From positions 1-40,204 of the forward strand of contig JAEEKL010000013.1 of the NCBI GenBank assembly GCA_016282395.1: 40,204 nucleotides of DNA, read 5' to 3'. Both the position numbers and the translations under genes were made by a program. The stretch's first letter is position 1. Each line of letters starts with the position of its first letter. This stretch comes from Bacteroidales bacterium. Lineage in GTDB: Bacteria > Bacteroidota > Bacteroidia > Bacteroidales > WCHB1-69. The notes under the pieces are model-generated. The model did not search any database. It was not told where the DNA came from and saw only the letters and a list, made by a program, of their open reading frames with translations. This document shows, piece by piece, positions 17,209 through 27,289 of the stretch.

Positions 17209-20127
17209 ATGATGAAACAGATACTCAAATTAAGCATACTGCTACTGATGTTTGTCCCTTGGCAAAAGGTCACGGGACAAGGTGACATTATCATGGGAAC
17301 TACTTCATTTGTGGGCGACATTGATGACCAGCCGAGGTATTTTTACGATCCCGGTGGCACGGGTTATTTTGCCCAAGGTTTGCGCGATACTATTACGTTG
17401 CGTACCAATATGAGTACCACGAAATTGTATGTCTTGTTTGAAGAATTTGCCATGGGTGACGGTGATACGCTGTGGCTCTTTGATGGAGACGCTTCCCAGT
17501 GTGATAATAACCATTTAGTTGGGTACTATAATCTTGTGAACTCCCCGAGGGAGCATTTGGCATCGGGAAAAACAATGACCTTTGTGTTTCATTCCGATTC
17601 GATGAACATTCCCGGTTTGCAGGATGGTTGGAAAGCACAGGTGTATGCCTATGACACCGTTCCTTTGGAAATCAACTATGGGGAATATACTACTGTAGTT
17701 ACCAGTAATGCCATCTTCTATGATGCTGGTGGCACTGGAAATATTAATGCAAATGGTGCATCGGTTAATAATTTTACTGAATTCACCTCCCCGTTGGGCA
17801 CGCATATCAAGTGCGAGTTTACTCAGTTTTCGGTGGGCGGGGTGCTGAAGATATATGATGGCCAATACAATGATGTAGCAAACAGACGATTGATTGGACA
17901 GTTTTGCACCTCCACGTTGGATGCCACAACCAATAATATGCCCCCAATTTTCTTTTCTTCTACCGGCACGCTTGCGTTTGAGTATGTAAGTGGCGGTAAT
18001 GCTGATAACAACAGATCAGGATGGAGAGCCATCATTTCCCAACAGGCGGAGCTGTTTGAGAGTGAAGACGGAAATCCTTGCCCTTCGGTGACAAATATCC
18101 CAGGGGGGCTCTACGCTGACTCTCCAGATCCGAAAGTGATTGAGTTCGATTGCTCCAAACCGGTGGTCGTGCTTCAAGCTAATGTGATTGCTACTGGACA
18201 ATACACCAATGACTATACGGTTAAGCAGATACCGTATAATGAGGAAGAAATGCTATTTGGATATGATGCAGGGCCTAATATTGTGGATGCCAATACGGAT
18301 GATGAGTGGCTGGGAGCGGTAAATTTGCCTTTTTCTTTCAGCTTTTTCGGTAATCGATTTACTACATTATATCCAAGCTCTAACGGAATTATCTCCTTTA
18401 ATCCTCATTCCGCTGGGAGTTTTTGCGAGTGGGATACATATGTTCCACCTACAACTCCACCATATTCTACCCCACCTTATTTTTATGCTCACTCTGCTTA
18501 TGAAGTGTATGAAGATATTAATCCTAATAATAATAGCTGTAGTCAGAACGGAACAATTAACTATGGGGTGGTAGGACAATATCCATGTCGAGCTTTTTTG
18601 TTCAATTATAATAATATGGGATTGTTCAGTTGCTGTTCCCAAGGCTCCAATATGTATAACACCTATCAGATGGTATTTTATGAGGGAACCTGTATTATTG
18701 ACGTGTATATTAAACACCGTGCTTGCTGTACTTCTTGGAACGATGGTTTGGGCGTTATCGGATTGCAGAACAAAACATCCTCGCAAATATTGACTGTGCC
18801 TGGGCGTAATTTTAATTCCACATGGACTGTCAACAATGGCGAAGCATGGCGCTTTACACCTATTACCCCATTGGACGAAAATGGTGAATTGACTTGGTAT
18901 AAGGACACGGTGGATGCAAACCACATTATCAGCTACGATCCGCATGCCAGAACAAATCGCATTATCACAGTAAGTCCAACAGATACCACTATGTATATCT
19001 CTGAATATAGGTATATTAATGCAGCTCTTGATGAGATTGTCAAACTTGACACCACTATTATCAACGTGAACATCCCCAGAATCAAGCCGGTGAGCAGCAA
19101 CGGTGAGACTCCTGTGTGTCCTGGCGATTCTGTGTTCCTGACCGTGGAGATAGACACAACCTTGCAGATCAACCCGGCTCTTTACGGCGGTTATACGTGG
19201 AGTACGAGCAAGGCGGACACGTTTGCCATTGACACGGTGTTCGCACCTGTCGGCATAGATACTGCCACCTATTATGTGACGGTGACGTTCGAGAACAGCT
19301 GCACTCGGCACGACTCGGTGAAGGTGGCCATTACCCAGCTGGAGATGCCCACCATCACAGGTGTGGGAGGTGTCACGGAAAGGGACTCCATCTGTATCGG
19401 AGACTCCTATACGATGACGGTTACGCATCCAACTTCCAACATCTTCGAGTGGAACACAAATCAGACTACCCCCTCCATTACGGTGACCCCGCAGATTACG
19501 AAAGAGTATGTTGCCAAAGCCACGATGGAGGGCAACTGTATAGTCGCAGACACGTTCACCGTGGTGGTGATGCCGCTGCCCATCCCTTCGTTTGTCCCCT
19601 CCCCGACAGAAATCTTTGTGGAGAATGGGATCGGCACGGTGACATGTACGAATACTTCTAACGAGGATTACGCCCATCTTGTGTGGAATTTCGGGGATGT
19701 CAATTCCAATGTCAACGTCATCCAGAACGTTGATGATCCCACGCACGATTACACCCGTTCCGGCTATTACACCATCACAATGACTGCCACAGATTCTTTC
19801 GGCTGCGTGGATTCTGTTAAGGCACGGGTCTCTGTTTCCGTTCCATTTTTCTTCTATATCCCTAATGCCTTCACCCCGGATGGGGACGGCATAAACGAAA
19901 CATTTGCCCCGAAAGGCGAGGGTGTGGACCCCGACCACTATTCCATGCAGATTTTCGATCGTTCAGGTGTGTTGATATTCTCCACGAAAAACCCGTACGA
20001 CTATTGGGACGGTCGTGGCAAAAATGGACAGATGTGTCCCGAAGGGGTGTATGTCTATAAAATCCTGCTTTATAATCTTAACGAAGAGGACAAGGAATAC
20101 ACCGGCACGGTGACGCTGGTGAGGTAA
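17209..20127 (+). CDS. Large secreted CUB-like / PKD domain protein with T9SS type B (gliding motility-associated) C-terminal domain
   Basis: Signal peptide; two CUB-like modules (FYDPGGTGYFAQGLRDTITL..., FYDAGGTGNINANG...); PKD-like VWNFGDVNSNV..DYTRSGYYTITMTATDSFGC; C-term PNAFTPDGDGINETFAPKG...WDGRGKNGQMCPEGVYVYKI. Confidence 0.9.
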   Translation: MMKQILKLSILLLMFVPWQKVTGQGDIIMGTTSFVGDIDDQPRYFYDPGGTGYFAQGLRDTITLRTNMSTTKLYVLFEEFAMGDGDTLWLFDGDASQCDNNHLVGYYNLVNSPREHLASGKTMTFVFHSDSMNIPGLQDGWKAQVYAYDTVPLEINYGEYTTVVTSNAIFYDAGGTGNINANGASVNNFTEFTSPLGTHIKCEFTQFSVGGVLKIYDGQYNDVANRRLIGQFCTSTLDATTNNMPPIFFSSTGTLAFEYVSGGNADNNRSGWRAIISQQAELFESEDGNPCPSVTNIPGGLYADSPDPKVIEFDCSKPVVVLQANVIATGQYTNDYTVKQIPYNEEEMLFGYDAGPNIVDANTDDEWLGAVNLPFSFSFFGNRFTTLYPSSNGIISFNPHSAGSFCEWDTYVPPTTPPYSTPPYFYAHSAYEVYEDINPNNNSCSQNGTINYGVVGQYPCRAFLFNYNNMGLFSCCSQGSNMYNTYQMVFYEGTCIIDVYIKHRACCTSWNDGLGVIGLQNKTSSQILTVPGRNFNSTWTVNNGEAWRFTPITPLDENGELTWYKDTVDANHIISYDPHARTNRIITVSPTDTTMYISEYRYINAALDEIVKLDTTIINVNIPRIKPVSSNGETPVCPGDSVFLTVEIDTTLQINPALYGGYTWSTSKADTFAIDTVFAPVGIDTATYYVTVTFENSCTRHDSVKVAITQLEMPTITGVGGVTERDSICIGDSYTMTVTHPTSNIFEWNTNQTTPSITVTPQITKEYVAKATMEGNCIVADTFTVVVMPLPIPSFVPSPTEIFVENGIGTVTCTNTSNEDYAHLVWNFGDVNSNVNVIQNVDDPTHDYTRSGYYTITMTATDSFGCVDSVKARVSVSVPFFFYIPNAFTPDGDGINETFAPKGEGVDPDHYSMQIFDRSGVLIFSTKNPYDYWDGRGKNGQMCPEGVYVYKILLYNLNEEDKEYTGTVTLVR

Positions 20128-20140
20128 ATAATCTGCAAAT

Positions 20141-20175
20141 AAAAAAGAGACGCACCAACGATGCGTCTCTTTTTT
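20141..20175. terminator. Bidirectional terminator between convergent genes
   Basis: AAAAAAGAGACGCA-CCAACGA-TGCGTCTCTTTTTT. Confidence 0.9.
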
Positions 20176-20208
20176 ATTTTGAAACGTGCCGTTGGCGCGT
20201 CTTTACGA

Positions 20209-21150
20209 TTATTGTCCCGCTTTTTTAAGGTCGCGGACGTGCAGATTCATCCATTTCGGCTCGATGCCAGCGTTGAAATAGGTTTCGTCAATTTGTATCA
20301 AGGTTTTATCCGAAAAGACCTGTTCGGAAATGAACTGGTCGATAAGGTCGAATTCGTTATAGCAAATGGCTGCCACTTGGTGTCCGAGACCGGAATAGCG
20401 GCGGATACGATAATTGTAGCTGTTCTTCTTGAACTGTTTCGCGATGGCGTCAGAACCGAAAAAGCCGAGGTTGGCAAGCTGGGTCTTCTTGTAGTTCACC
20501 AAATGATCTTCTGTGCCGTGGCAGAGCAAAGTGGGGGCGGGAGTGTGGTTCTTGTATTTGGGCATCCCGTGGGTGGAGAATATCGCTCCCGCGTATGAGA
20601 TGACCCCGGCCAAATGGAAATCGGAGGGCAAAATGCTGCTGTTCAGATAGCCGTTGCATATCGAGTAGTCGGTCTGCAGGGCGGTGACGGCCCCCGCGCT
20701 GCTGCCCAACACGAGAATGTTCTTGGGATTGATTTTGTATTCCTTCGTGTCAAGCAGGTTTTTCAGGGTGAAATCCAAAGCGGAAATCAGGTCTTCAGAG
20801 GCCATGTAGATGGCCGCCTGAAACTTTTTCACGGCGAGTAGCGCCGAATAGTTCGACTGGCCACGCATCCCCAATCGGTAGTCGATGGCAATGACCACAT
20901 AACCTTTGTCCGTATAATGCTTTTTGATCATTCCCACTTGGTTGTCATCATCGCGTTTTCCACCGATAAATCCACCGCCAAAGACATAGAACAGGCAGGC
21001 GTGCTGCTCGTTCTGCACTTGCGGGACATATACGTCCAAGTAGAGCTTTGAAGTGTCTTTTTCAGCGTAAAGATACGTTTCCTTCTTTTGCGCAAAAAGA
21101 TTGGTGACGCCGAATATCAGCAAAAATAGTGTCAGTGTTTTTTTTGTCAT
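20209..21150 (-). CDS. Secreted alpha/beta hydrolase (esterase/lipase-like)
   Basis: Signal peptide; FYVFGGGFIGGKRD oxyanion region, GSSAGA nucleophile elbow, HGTEDHLV and GHQV catalytic-region motifs. Confidence 0.85.
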   Translation of the reverse strand: MTKKTLTLFLLIFGVTNLFAQKKETYLYAEKDTSKLYLDVYVPQVQNEQHACLFYVFGGGFIGGKRDDDNQVGMIKKHYTDKGYVVIAIDYRLGMRGQSNYSALLAVKKFQAAIYMASEDLISALDFTLKNLLDTKEYKINPKNILVLGSSAGAVTALQTDYSICNGYLNSSILPSDFHLAGVISYAGAIFSTHGMPKYKNHTPAPTLLCHGTEDHLVNYKKTQLANLGFFGSDAIAKQFKKNSYNYRIRRYSGLGHQVAAICYNEFDLIDQFISEQVFSDKTLIQIDETYFNAGIEPKWMNLHVRDLKKAGQ

Positions 21151-21176
21151 TGGTGAATTGTGATTGGTGAATTGTA
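21149..21176. repeat. 14-bp tandem duplication overlapping hydrolase start codon
   Basis: ATTGGTGAATTGTG ATTGGTGAATTGTA. Confidence 0.85.
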
Positions 21177-21186
21177 AATTTGCACA

Positions 21187-22476
21187 TTATTCATTGTACA
21201 TTGTACATTGTTCATTGTACATTGTTAAGGATTTGCATCTCAGTATCAGTAGTGGAATCATGATGGCGAAGAAATCCACGCCTGCCCGTCGGTCGAACAT
21301 ACATTCCACAAGACAGTTCAGAAACATCAGCAGGAAGATGGTGAGCAGGAAGATGTCCCGGTGTTTGATGGCCAGTCCTAATGGGGTATAGAAGTATAGC
21401 AGTACGAGGACGAGGCCGGGGATGCCGTTGGTGAGGAGGGCGGAGAGGAATTGGTTGTGCGCGTTGTACGGGTGGTGATATCCAATCCAGTGGCCGTTTT
21501 CGTGATATTTGTTCATGATCACTTCGTCCCCATCGCCGGTACCTACACCCCAGGGAAGGTTCTCCACAGCACTGTCCCATGCCGCTTGCCAGATAATCAG
21601 CCGCCCGTCCGTTTGTTTGTCATTGTCGCGCTCATGCTCGAGCGACAGGTAGTATTCGGTGAACCGGTTGGTGGGTGCGAGGAGAATTAAAATAGTGAAA
21701 AAACTGAAAATCAAGAGAATAATCCCTGCGAAGCATTTCCAGCGCGACGGTTTCCGATAGATGGCATAGCCGCTCCATATCAGATGCATAAGCAGGAAGA
21801 TGAGGATGCCTGAACGGGAATATAGGCAGAAAATGTTGATTGTCAGAAAAATGGCAACAGTATAGAGCAGAATCCTCCTTTTCTTGGGAATGTTCCGGTT
21901 GTTTTCGGTAATATAGTGGAAGATGAGGAAATAAGCAAAAGTTGCATATAGAGAAACGTATGCGTGATGCCAGCCAAAGCAGAATATGTTGTTGAACATG
22001 CTGTCGATCAACCCTGTTTCGATGGTGTTGTAAATTCCTCGGATGAAAAAGAAAGCGAGCAGGATGATTTCACCCGTCGAGAAGAGGATGAACAGTGTGC
22101 TGATGTGCCGTCTTGACCATAGTTTCGCTGAGGTGGTGAGGAAGATTAGTGGGGCGAAGAGAAACCAGATGTTGCCCTCGAACACGCTCCATGCGATGGA
22201 TTTGTTGGTGGAGTTAGGAAGGCCCAAAATGGGAATCAGAAAGATGCCGAGCATAAAAAATCCGTATGGGATGCCGTCATTCTGTTTGAAGTTTTCCCAT
22301 TTCTCATGCCAGTTCCATTGGCACACCCACAATGCCAGCAAAGCGACCGCGATAGGCCACATGAAAAAGACGGTGAAAGGGAGCAACAGCATCATGGGCA
22401 TCATCAGCGTATAACTGATGTTGAAATAGCGGTCGGGCGTGCGCAGTGATTGCCAATATGCGTACAGTTTATTCAT
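21187..22476 (-). CDS. O-antigen ligase / polymerase family membrane protein
   Basis: Multiple TM helices; [12 protein letters not shown] and [41 protein letters not shown] typical of the Wzy/WaaL family. Confidence 0.87.
   Translation of the reverse strand: MNKLYAYWQSLRTPDRYFNISYTLMMPMMLLLPFTVFFMWPIAVALLALWVCQWNWHEKWENFKQNDGIPYGFFMLGIFLIPILGLPNSTNKSIAWSVFEGNIWFLFAPLIFLTTSAKLWSRRHISTLFILFSTGEIILLAFFFIRGIYNTIETGLIDSMFNNIFCFGWHHAYVSLYATFAYFLIFHYITENNRNIPKKRRILLYTVAIFLTINIFCLYSRSGILIFLLMHLIWSGYAIYRKPSRWKCFAGIILLIFSFFTILILLAPTNRFTEYYLSLEHERDNDKQTDGRLIIWQAAWDSAVENLPWGVGTGDGDEVIMNKYHENGHWIGYHHPYNAHNQFLSALLTNGIPGLVLVLLYFYTPLGLAIKHRDIFLLTIFLLMFLNCLVECMFDRRAGVDFFAIMIPLLILRCKSLTMYNEQCTMYNE
21190..21225. 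repeat. TTCATTGTACATTGT direct repeats at ORF 3' end
   Basis: TTCATTGTACATTGT at 21190-21204 and 21211-21225. Confidence 0.88.
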
Positions 22477-23149
22477 GATTCAACAGATCAGGGCGTCGTT
22501 CTTGGGTTCTTTCCAATTGCTGGTTCATGCGCCATTCCTCAATCAGTTTGTGGTTGCCGGATAGGAGCACATCCGGCACGCGGTGGCCCCGGAAGTCGGT
22601 GGGGCGCGTATAGACTGGGGCGGAGAGCAGGTTGTCCTGGAAGGAGTCGGAGAGGGCGGAGGCTCCGTCGCTGATGACACCGGGGATCACGCGCGCAATG
22701 GCGTCGGTAATGACCATGGCCGCCAGTTCTCCGCCGGAGAGCACGTAGTCGCCGATACTAAGGTCTTCGGTGATGTACAGTTCCCGCACACGCTCGTCAA
22801 CGCCCTTGTAATGTCCGCACAACAGAATGATGTTGTGGAGCAGCGACATCTCGTTGGCTTTCTGCTGGTTGAAAGTGGTGCCGTCGGGAGCCATCAGGAA
22901 GATGCCGTCATATTCCCGTTCGCTCTGCAACTGTTCGATGCAGCGGGCGATAGGCTCAACCATCATCACCATGCCCGCGCCTCCTCCAAAGGGATAATCA
23001 TCGGCGCGGCGATGCTTGTCGAAAGTGTAATCCCGAATGTCGTGGGTGTAAAGCTCAATGTATTGGTTTTGGACAGCCCGCTTCAAAATCGAGCTTCCAA
23101 ATACACTGGGGAACATTTCGGGGAAAAGGGTCAGTATGTCTATTCTCAT
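22469..23149 (-). CDS. trmD: tRNA (guanine37-N1)-methyltransferase TrmD
   Basis: [26 protein letters not shown]...[12 protein letters not shown]...[25 protein letters not shown]; start at MRIDIL (23149) preferred. Confidence 0.96.
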   Translation of the reverse strand: MRIDILTLFPEMFPSVFGSSILKRAVQNQYIELYTHDIRDYTFDKHRRADDYPFGGGAGMVMMVEPIARCIEQLQSEREYDGIFLMAPDGTTFNQQKANEMSLLHNIILLCGHYKGVDERVRELYITEDLSIGDYVLSGGELAAMVITDAIARVIPGVISDGASALSDSFQDNLLSAPVYTRPTDFRGHRVPDVLLSGNHKLIEEWRMNQQLERTQERRPDLLNHE

Positions 23150-23150
23150 T

Positions 23151-23801
23151 TTATAGTTTTTCAATCATCATGATGCCGTCGCGAAAGGGCAGCAGCAGGT
23201 TGCGCACGCGCCCGTCTTGCTGTACCTTGTCGTTGAAAGCTAGTATGGCTTGGGTGTCTTTGTCATTGTGTTGAATTTCATGTATCACCTTGCTGTTCCA
23301 CAAAGTGTTGTCAATCAGTAGGAAACCATTTTTGCGAACTTGTGGAAACACCATTTCGTAATAATCCTGATAGTCGGTTTTCTCCGCGTCAATGAAGACC
23401 AAATCCCATTGTTCGTTCAGCGAGGGGACAATGGTCTTGGCATCTCCGATGTGAAGGGTGATTTTGTGGTTATAAGGACTTTCAGAGAAGTAGGTGCGTA
23501 TGCGATCCTCGTATTCCTCGTTGATTTCGATGGTATGCAGAATTCCGTCGGAAGTCAGCCCCGTGGCCAGACACAAAGCCGAATAGCCGGTAAAAGTGCC
23601 GATTTCCAGAATCCGTCTTGGACGTATCATGTTGGAAATTATCGACAGGAATTGTCCCTGAAGTTGTCCGGATGCCATTCTCGGGTTGATGGTTTGCAGA
23701 TGGGTTTGTCGGTTCAGCCGATAGAGCAGTTCCGTCTCCTCGGTGGTATGGGCCTCGCAGTAGGCCTCGATTTCAGGGGAAATGAGCTCAAAAGTGGACA
23801 T
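23151..23801 (-). CDS. Class I SAM-dependent O-methyltransferase
   Basis: [21 protein letters not shown]...[36 protein letters not shown]. Confidence 0.92.
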   Translation of the reverse strand: MSTFELISPEIEAYCEAHTTEETELLYRLNRQTHLQTINPRMASGQLQGQFLSIISNMIRPRRILEIGTFTGYSALCLATGLTSDGILHTIEINEEYEDRIRTYFSESPYNHKITLHIGDAKTIVPSLNEQWDLVFIDAEKTDYQDYYEMVFPQVRKNGFLLIDNTLWNSKVIHEIQHNDKDTQAILAFNDKVQQDGRVRNLLLPFRDGIMMIEKL

Positions 23802-23996
23802 TCAGGACAGTTCGGAAATGGTTTTGTTGATTTCTTCCTCTGTTTTGGTCAGTTTGTCTTTGCAGATTTTCATCAGCACGGTGGCGCGTTTCATCTTCTC
23901 GGCCAGCTCGTCCACGCTGATGCTGTCATTCTCCAGCTGATCGACAATCTCTTTCAATTCTTCAAAAGCGGCGGTGTAGGTTGGTTCGTTGCTCAT
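23802..23996 (-). CDS. xseB: Exodeoxyribonuclease VII small subunit
   Basis: 64 aa; YTAAFEELKEIVDQLENDSISVDELAEKMKRATVLMKICKDKLTKTEEEI. Confidence 0.92.
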   Translation of the reverse strand: MSNEPTYTAAFEELKEIVDQLENDSISVDELAEKMKRATVLMKICKDKLTKTEEEINKTISELS

Positions 23997-24011
23997 AGGG
24001 GTTGTTTTTTT

Positions 24012-24041
24012 TGTAGAGACGCAAAATTTTGCGTCTCTACA
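24012..24041. repeat. GTAGAGAC-family palindrome, copy 5 (variant core)
   Basis: TGTAGAGACGCAAAATTTTGCGTCTCTACA: perfect 15+15 palindrome. Confidence 0.98.
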
Positions 24042-24054
24042 GGGTGTCTATACG

Positions 24055-24675
24055 TTAATATTGTAATCCTAACCGTACTCCTGCAAAGTGATAGAACACG
24101 TTTTTTGATTTGTTGGTGGAATAAGCGGAGAAGTCCGGTTCGTCGGGTTGCAGGATGGTATAGCGGATGTCGGTGTATTGGGTTTTGTAGCATGCGGCAA
24201 GAACAAGGGAGAGTTTCTCGTTGAGATTGATGCGCATTCCGATACCGGCCTCTCCCATAGGTCCGGTTTTAGTGCCGTGAACCACCCGGTCCATTTTTTC
24301 CGGCACGGAAGAGACATACCATTTGAAGCTGTAGCCCAAGTTGGTGTAGAATAAAGGCACGAATTTGGTCTTGGTGAAATTTACGGTGATATTCAGATAG
24401 ATGGGGATGAAGGCCGTGTGCTTCCAAAAGTCAAAACCTGCGCCCAAACCCAATTGGAAATGCGGATTGAATTGGTATCCCAACAGTTGGTTGACGGAAA
24501 TGTCAAAGTTCTTGTTCTGGACAGTCTGCTGCTCCAGAATAATTTGTCCAAGTCCTGTCGCATAGCCCACGGAGGTCATGTAAATGAATTTTCTTTCGGG
24601 AGTGGGGCGGCGGTGCTGGGCATACATGGTGATGCAGAGGACCATTGCGGTGAGAAAAATGAGTGTTTTTTTCAT
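24055..24675 (-). CDS. Putative outer-membrane beta-barrel protein
   Basis: Signal peptide (MKKTLIFLTAMVLCITMYAQ) and alternating amphipathic strands ending in LGLQY. Confidence 0.65.
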   Translation of the reverse strand: MKKTLIFLTAMVLCITMYAQHRRPTPERKFIYMTSVGYATGLGQIILEQQTVQNKNFDISVNQLLGYQFNPHFQLGLGAGFDFWKHTAFIPIYLNITVNFTKTKFVPLFYTNLGYSFKWYVSSVPEKMDRVVHGTKTGPMGEAGIGMRINLNEKLSLVLAACYKTQYTDIRYTILQPDEPDFSAYSTNKSKNVFYHFAGVRLGLQY

Positions 24676-24690
24676 GATATGGTTTTTTGG

Positions 24691-26358
24691 TTATTTCTGA
24701 CTGGATTTAAGCAGCTCGCGGGCGGTGGCGACAGCTGCCTCGGTGCGGTTCTCGCCGCTCATCATGACGGCCAGCATTTGCTCGCGCTCCTGCATGTCAA
24801 GTGCTTTGATATGGGTATAAGTTTGGTTGTCAGCAACTTGTTTATAAACCAGATAATGTTGTCTGCCGCGTGCGGCAATTTGTGGAAGATGGGTGATGGC
24901 AATAACTTGGTGGTTGTCGGCTAATTGTTGCATCATCAGTCCCACTTTTGAGGCGGTTTCCCCGGAGATGCCGGTGTCTATTTCATCGAAGATGATGGTG
25001 GGCAGATACATGGAATCCGTGATGATGGATTTGAGGCAGAGCATGATACGGGACATTTCACCGCCGGATGCGATTTTCGACATGTCTGCGGGGGCGATGC
25101 CGGCGTTGGCGGAGAAGAGGAAAGTTGCCAGATCAGAGCCGTTTTCGCGTAACTCGTCGGTTTCTTGCAGGTCAACGCGAAACAGGCTTCCGGACATTCC
25201 GAGCTTCCGCAGACGCTCTTCCATGGCACTCACTAATGCGGGAATGGCCTCTTTTCGGGATGCAGTTACTTTTTGGGCCAAATCTCTGACGGTAGCTTCC
25301 AAGCGGGAAGTCTCTTTTTCCATTTCAGTCAATTGTCCCCGGTCGTCGGAATAAGTTTCCACTTCGTTGCGCAGGGATTCCAATAGTGTTAACAGTTCTT
25401 CATTATCCCGCACATGATGTTTGTTCTGTAGTGAGAAAAGCAAGTCTATCCGTTCGTTCAGCTGTTCCAATAGTTCTGGGTTGATTTCTATTTGGTCGCT
25501 CTTTTTGGATATTTCGTAAGACAGATCCTGTGTTTCAGCGAGGAGGTTGTCAACGCGTTGGCGGAAGGTTTCATAGTCACCGCCGAGGTTCTCTAATGCG
25601 CGGCACTCGTTCTGCACCGTTTTAAGCATATATACTATATTGTCACCTTCCTGTTCAGAGAGCAGCATGGCGGCATTGTAAAGATGGGATTTGATGCTTT
25701 CAGCGTTTGTCAACTCCTTGATTCGTTGTTCAATAGTGGCTTGTTCTCCCGGCTGGATGGCAGCTTTCTCCAATTCACCGATGGTGAATGTGTTATAGTC
25801 GTATTTCAAGGCTGCCTCTTCGCATTTGTGTTTCAGTGTCTCCAGTTCGCTTTTTTTTGTCCGCCATTGCCGCAGCATCTGTTGATACGTTTTCACCAGC
25901 TCCTGGTTTTGGGCGAACTGGTCGATCAGTTGCAGTCGGAAGCTGGCGTTTTGCAGCATCAGGGTCTGGTGCTGGGAATGGATGTCCACCAAAAAGGAGG
26001 CGATGGTCTTCATTGTGACCAGGTTCACTGGCGTGTCGTTGATGAAGGCACGGGATTTGCCGTGTTCATTGATTTCGCGGCGGATGAGGGTGTCATCCTG
26101 ATAGTCCAGGTCGAATTGGTTGAACCAGGGTTGGAGTTGGAGGTTGCGGATGTTAAAGGCGGCTTCCACTATGCATTTCCGGGATTTGTCGAAGAGTACG
26201 TCGGTGTCGGCGCGGTTGCCCAGAATCAGCGAGAGGGCACCCATAAGGATGGACTTACCTGCACCGGTTTCGCCGGTGATGGCGGTCAGCCCTTCATGAA
26301 ACGGAATTTTCAGTGATTTGATGATCGCATAGTTCTCTATCTGCAAGGAGGTAAGCAT
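24691..26358 (-). CDS. recN: DNA repair protein RecN
   Basis: MLTSLQIENYAIIKSLKIPFHEGLTAITGETGAGKSILMGALSLILG...; IIFDEIDTGISGETASKVG. Confidence 0.97.
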   Translation of the reverse strand: MLTSLQIENYAIIKSLKIPFHEGLTAITGETGAGKSILMGALSLILGNRADTDVLFDKSRKCIVEAAFNIRNLQLQPWFNQFDLDYQDDTLIRREINEHGKSRAFINDTPVNLVTMKTIASFLVDIHSQHQTLMLQNASFRLQLIDQFAQNQELVKTYQQMLRQWRTKKSELETLKHKCEEAALKYDYNTFTIGELEKAAIQPGEQATIEQRIKELTNAESIKSHLYNAAMLLSEQEGDNIVYMLKTVQNECRALENLGGDYETFRQRVDNLLAETQDLSYEISKKSDQIEINPELLEQLNERIDLLFSLQNKHHVRDNEELLTLLESLRNEVETYSDDRGQLTEMEKETSRLEATVRDLAQKVTASRKEAIPALVSAMEERLRKLGMSGSLFRVDLQETDELRENGSDLATFLFSANAGIAPADMSKIASGGEMSRIMLCLKSIITDSMYLPTIIFDEIDTGISGETASKVGLMMQQLADNHQVIAITHLPQIAARGRQHYLVYKQVADNQTYTHIKALDMQEREQMLAVMMSGENRTEAAVATARELLKSSQK

Positions 26359-26360
26359 TG

Positions 26361-27281
26361 CTACATTTTGGGTGAGGAGGAGTTGGATGCGGAGTTGATG
26401 GCATCGTAGGCGGAGGAGTTGGTGGGGTCAATTTGTTTCATGATGTTAACCACCTGGGTCTTCTCCGATGGCATACCTTCCTTGAAAATATTGATAATCT
26501 CGTCTTTCTTGGTGTTCAGGATGATGCGTACAACGGCGAGGTTGGATTTCTGGGCATTGACCTGCTGCAGCAGCTTCAGGCTTTCAAGGATGACGGCGCG
26601 CCCGGCATCAGGTGTCTCGTACATCACGTCCAGGCCCATACGGTGATACTGGTAGTAGAAGTCGTGCAGTTTGCTATAGGTGCCGTTGTTGAAATTTTCG
26701 GCAATCCAGTAGCGGTTGTTCTGTCCGCTTTCGGCCACGCTCCAGCCCACGTCTTTAGCGTTCAAGTTGGCCGTGTTCTGGCATTTGGTGAAATATGCGG
26801 AGCCGCCGTTCGGGGAGAACGAGTCCAATTCGACCCCGATGAAAAGGTTCAGATAAAATGCGACGATGGAAGTCAGCTCCGAGAGCGTGGAGTTTTCGTC
26901 ATACTCTAAGGGATCTCCGTCCGCATAGCGGAATTTTATCTTTTTGTCCTGGAAACTCATCAGGGTTGTCTTGTAGCTGGCTTTATAGACGGGGCGTTGC
27001 AACACCAGTGTCATCGTGCCTTCGTATTCGTCGCCGGACGCTTTGGTGAGGTTTATGGACATGGAACATTCTATGCGTTCGTTTTGTTTCAAGTTATACT
27101 GACACCATTTCCGATCGTGGACAAAAGTGTACAGTTTCTGACGCATTTCGTTGAATCGCTGTTGGTTACCCGAGCTTGAAATCTGTGTGGTGTTGATGGA
27201 GACCGCGCATTGGAAGTCTTGTGCCTTCAATGTGCTGGCAGCGATGGCCAAAACGAGGAATAATCCGAATAAACGTTTCAT
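26361..27281 (-). CDS. DUF4835 family protein
   Basis: Signal peptide then QDFQCAVSINTTQI..; position in the conserved recN-DUF4835-coaBC-rpoZ-bamD order. Confidence 0.83.
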   Translation of the reverse strand: MKRLFGLFLVLAIAASTLKAQDFQCAVSINTTQISSSGNQQRFNEMRQKLYTFVHDRKWCQYNLKQNERIECSMSINLTKASGDEYEGTMTLVLQRPVYKASYKTTLMSFQDKKIKFRYADGDPLEYDENSTLSELTSIVAFYLNLFIGVELDSFSPNGGSAYFTKCQNTANLNAKDVGWSVAESGQNNRYWIAENFNNGTYSKLHDFYYQYHRMGLDVMYETPDAGRAVILESLKLLQQVNAQKSNLAVVRIILNTKKDEIINIFKEGMPSEKTQVVNIMKQIDPTNSSAYDAINSASNSSSPKM

Positions 27282-27289
27282 AGTTGGGG

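Noticed and set aside
18367-19938. 523-aa ORF antisense to the CUB/T9SS gene
   Set aside because: No signal, domain or RBS; His/Ile/Arg-rich shadow of a well-supported plus-strand CDS.
23340-24224. 294-aa plus-strand ORF across the O-methyltransferase and xseB
   Set aside because: Spans two well-supported minus-strand genes and the palindrome; no motifs.
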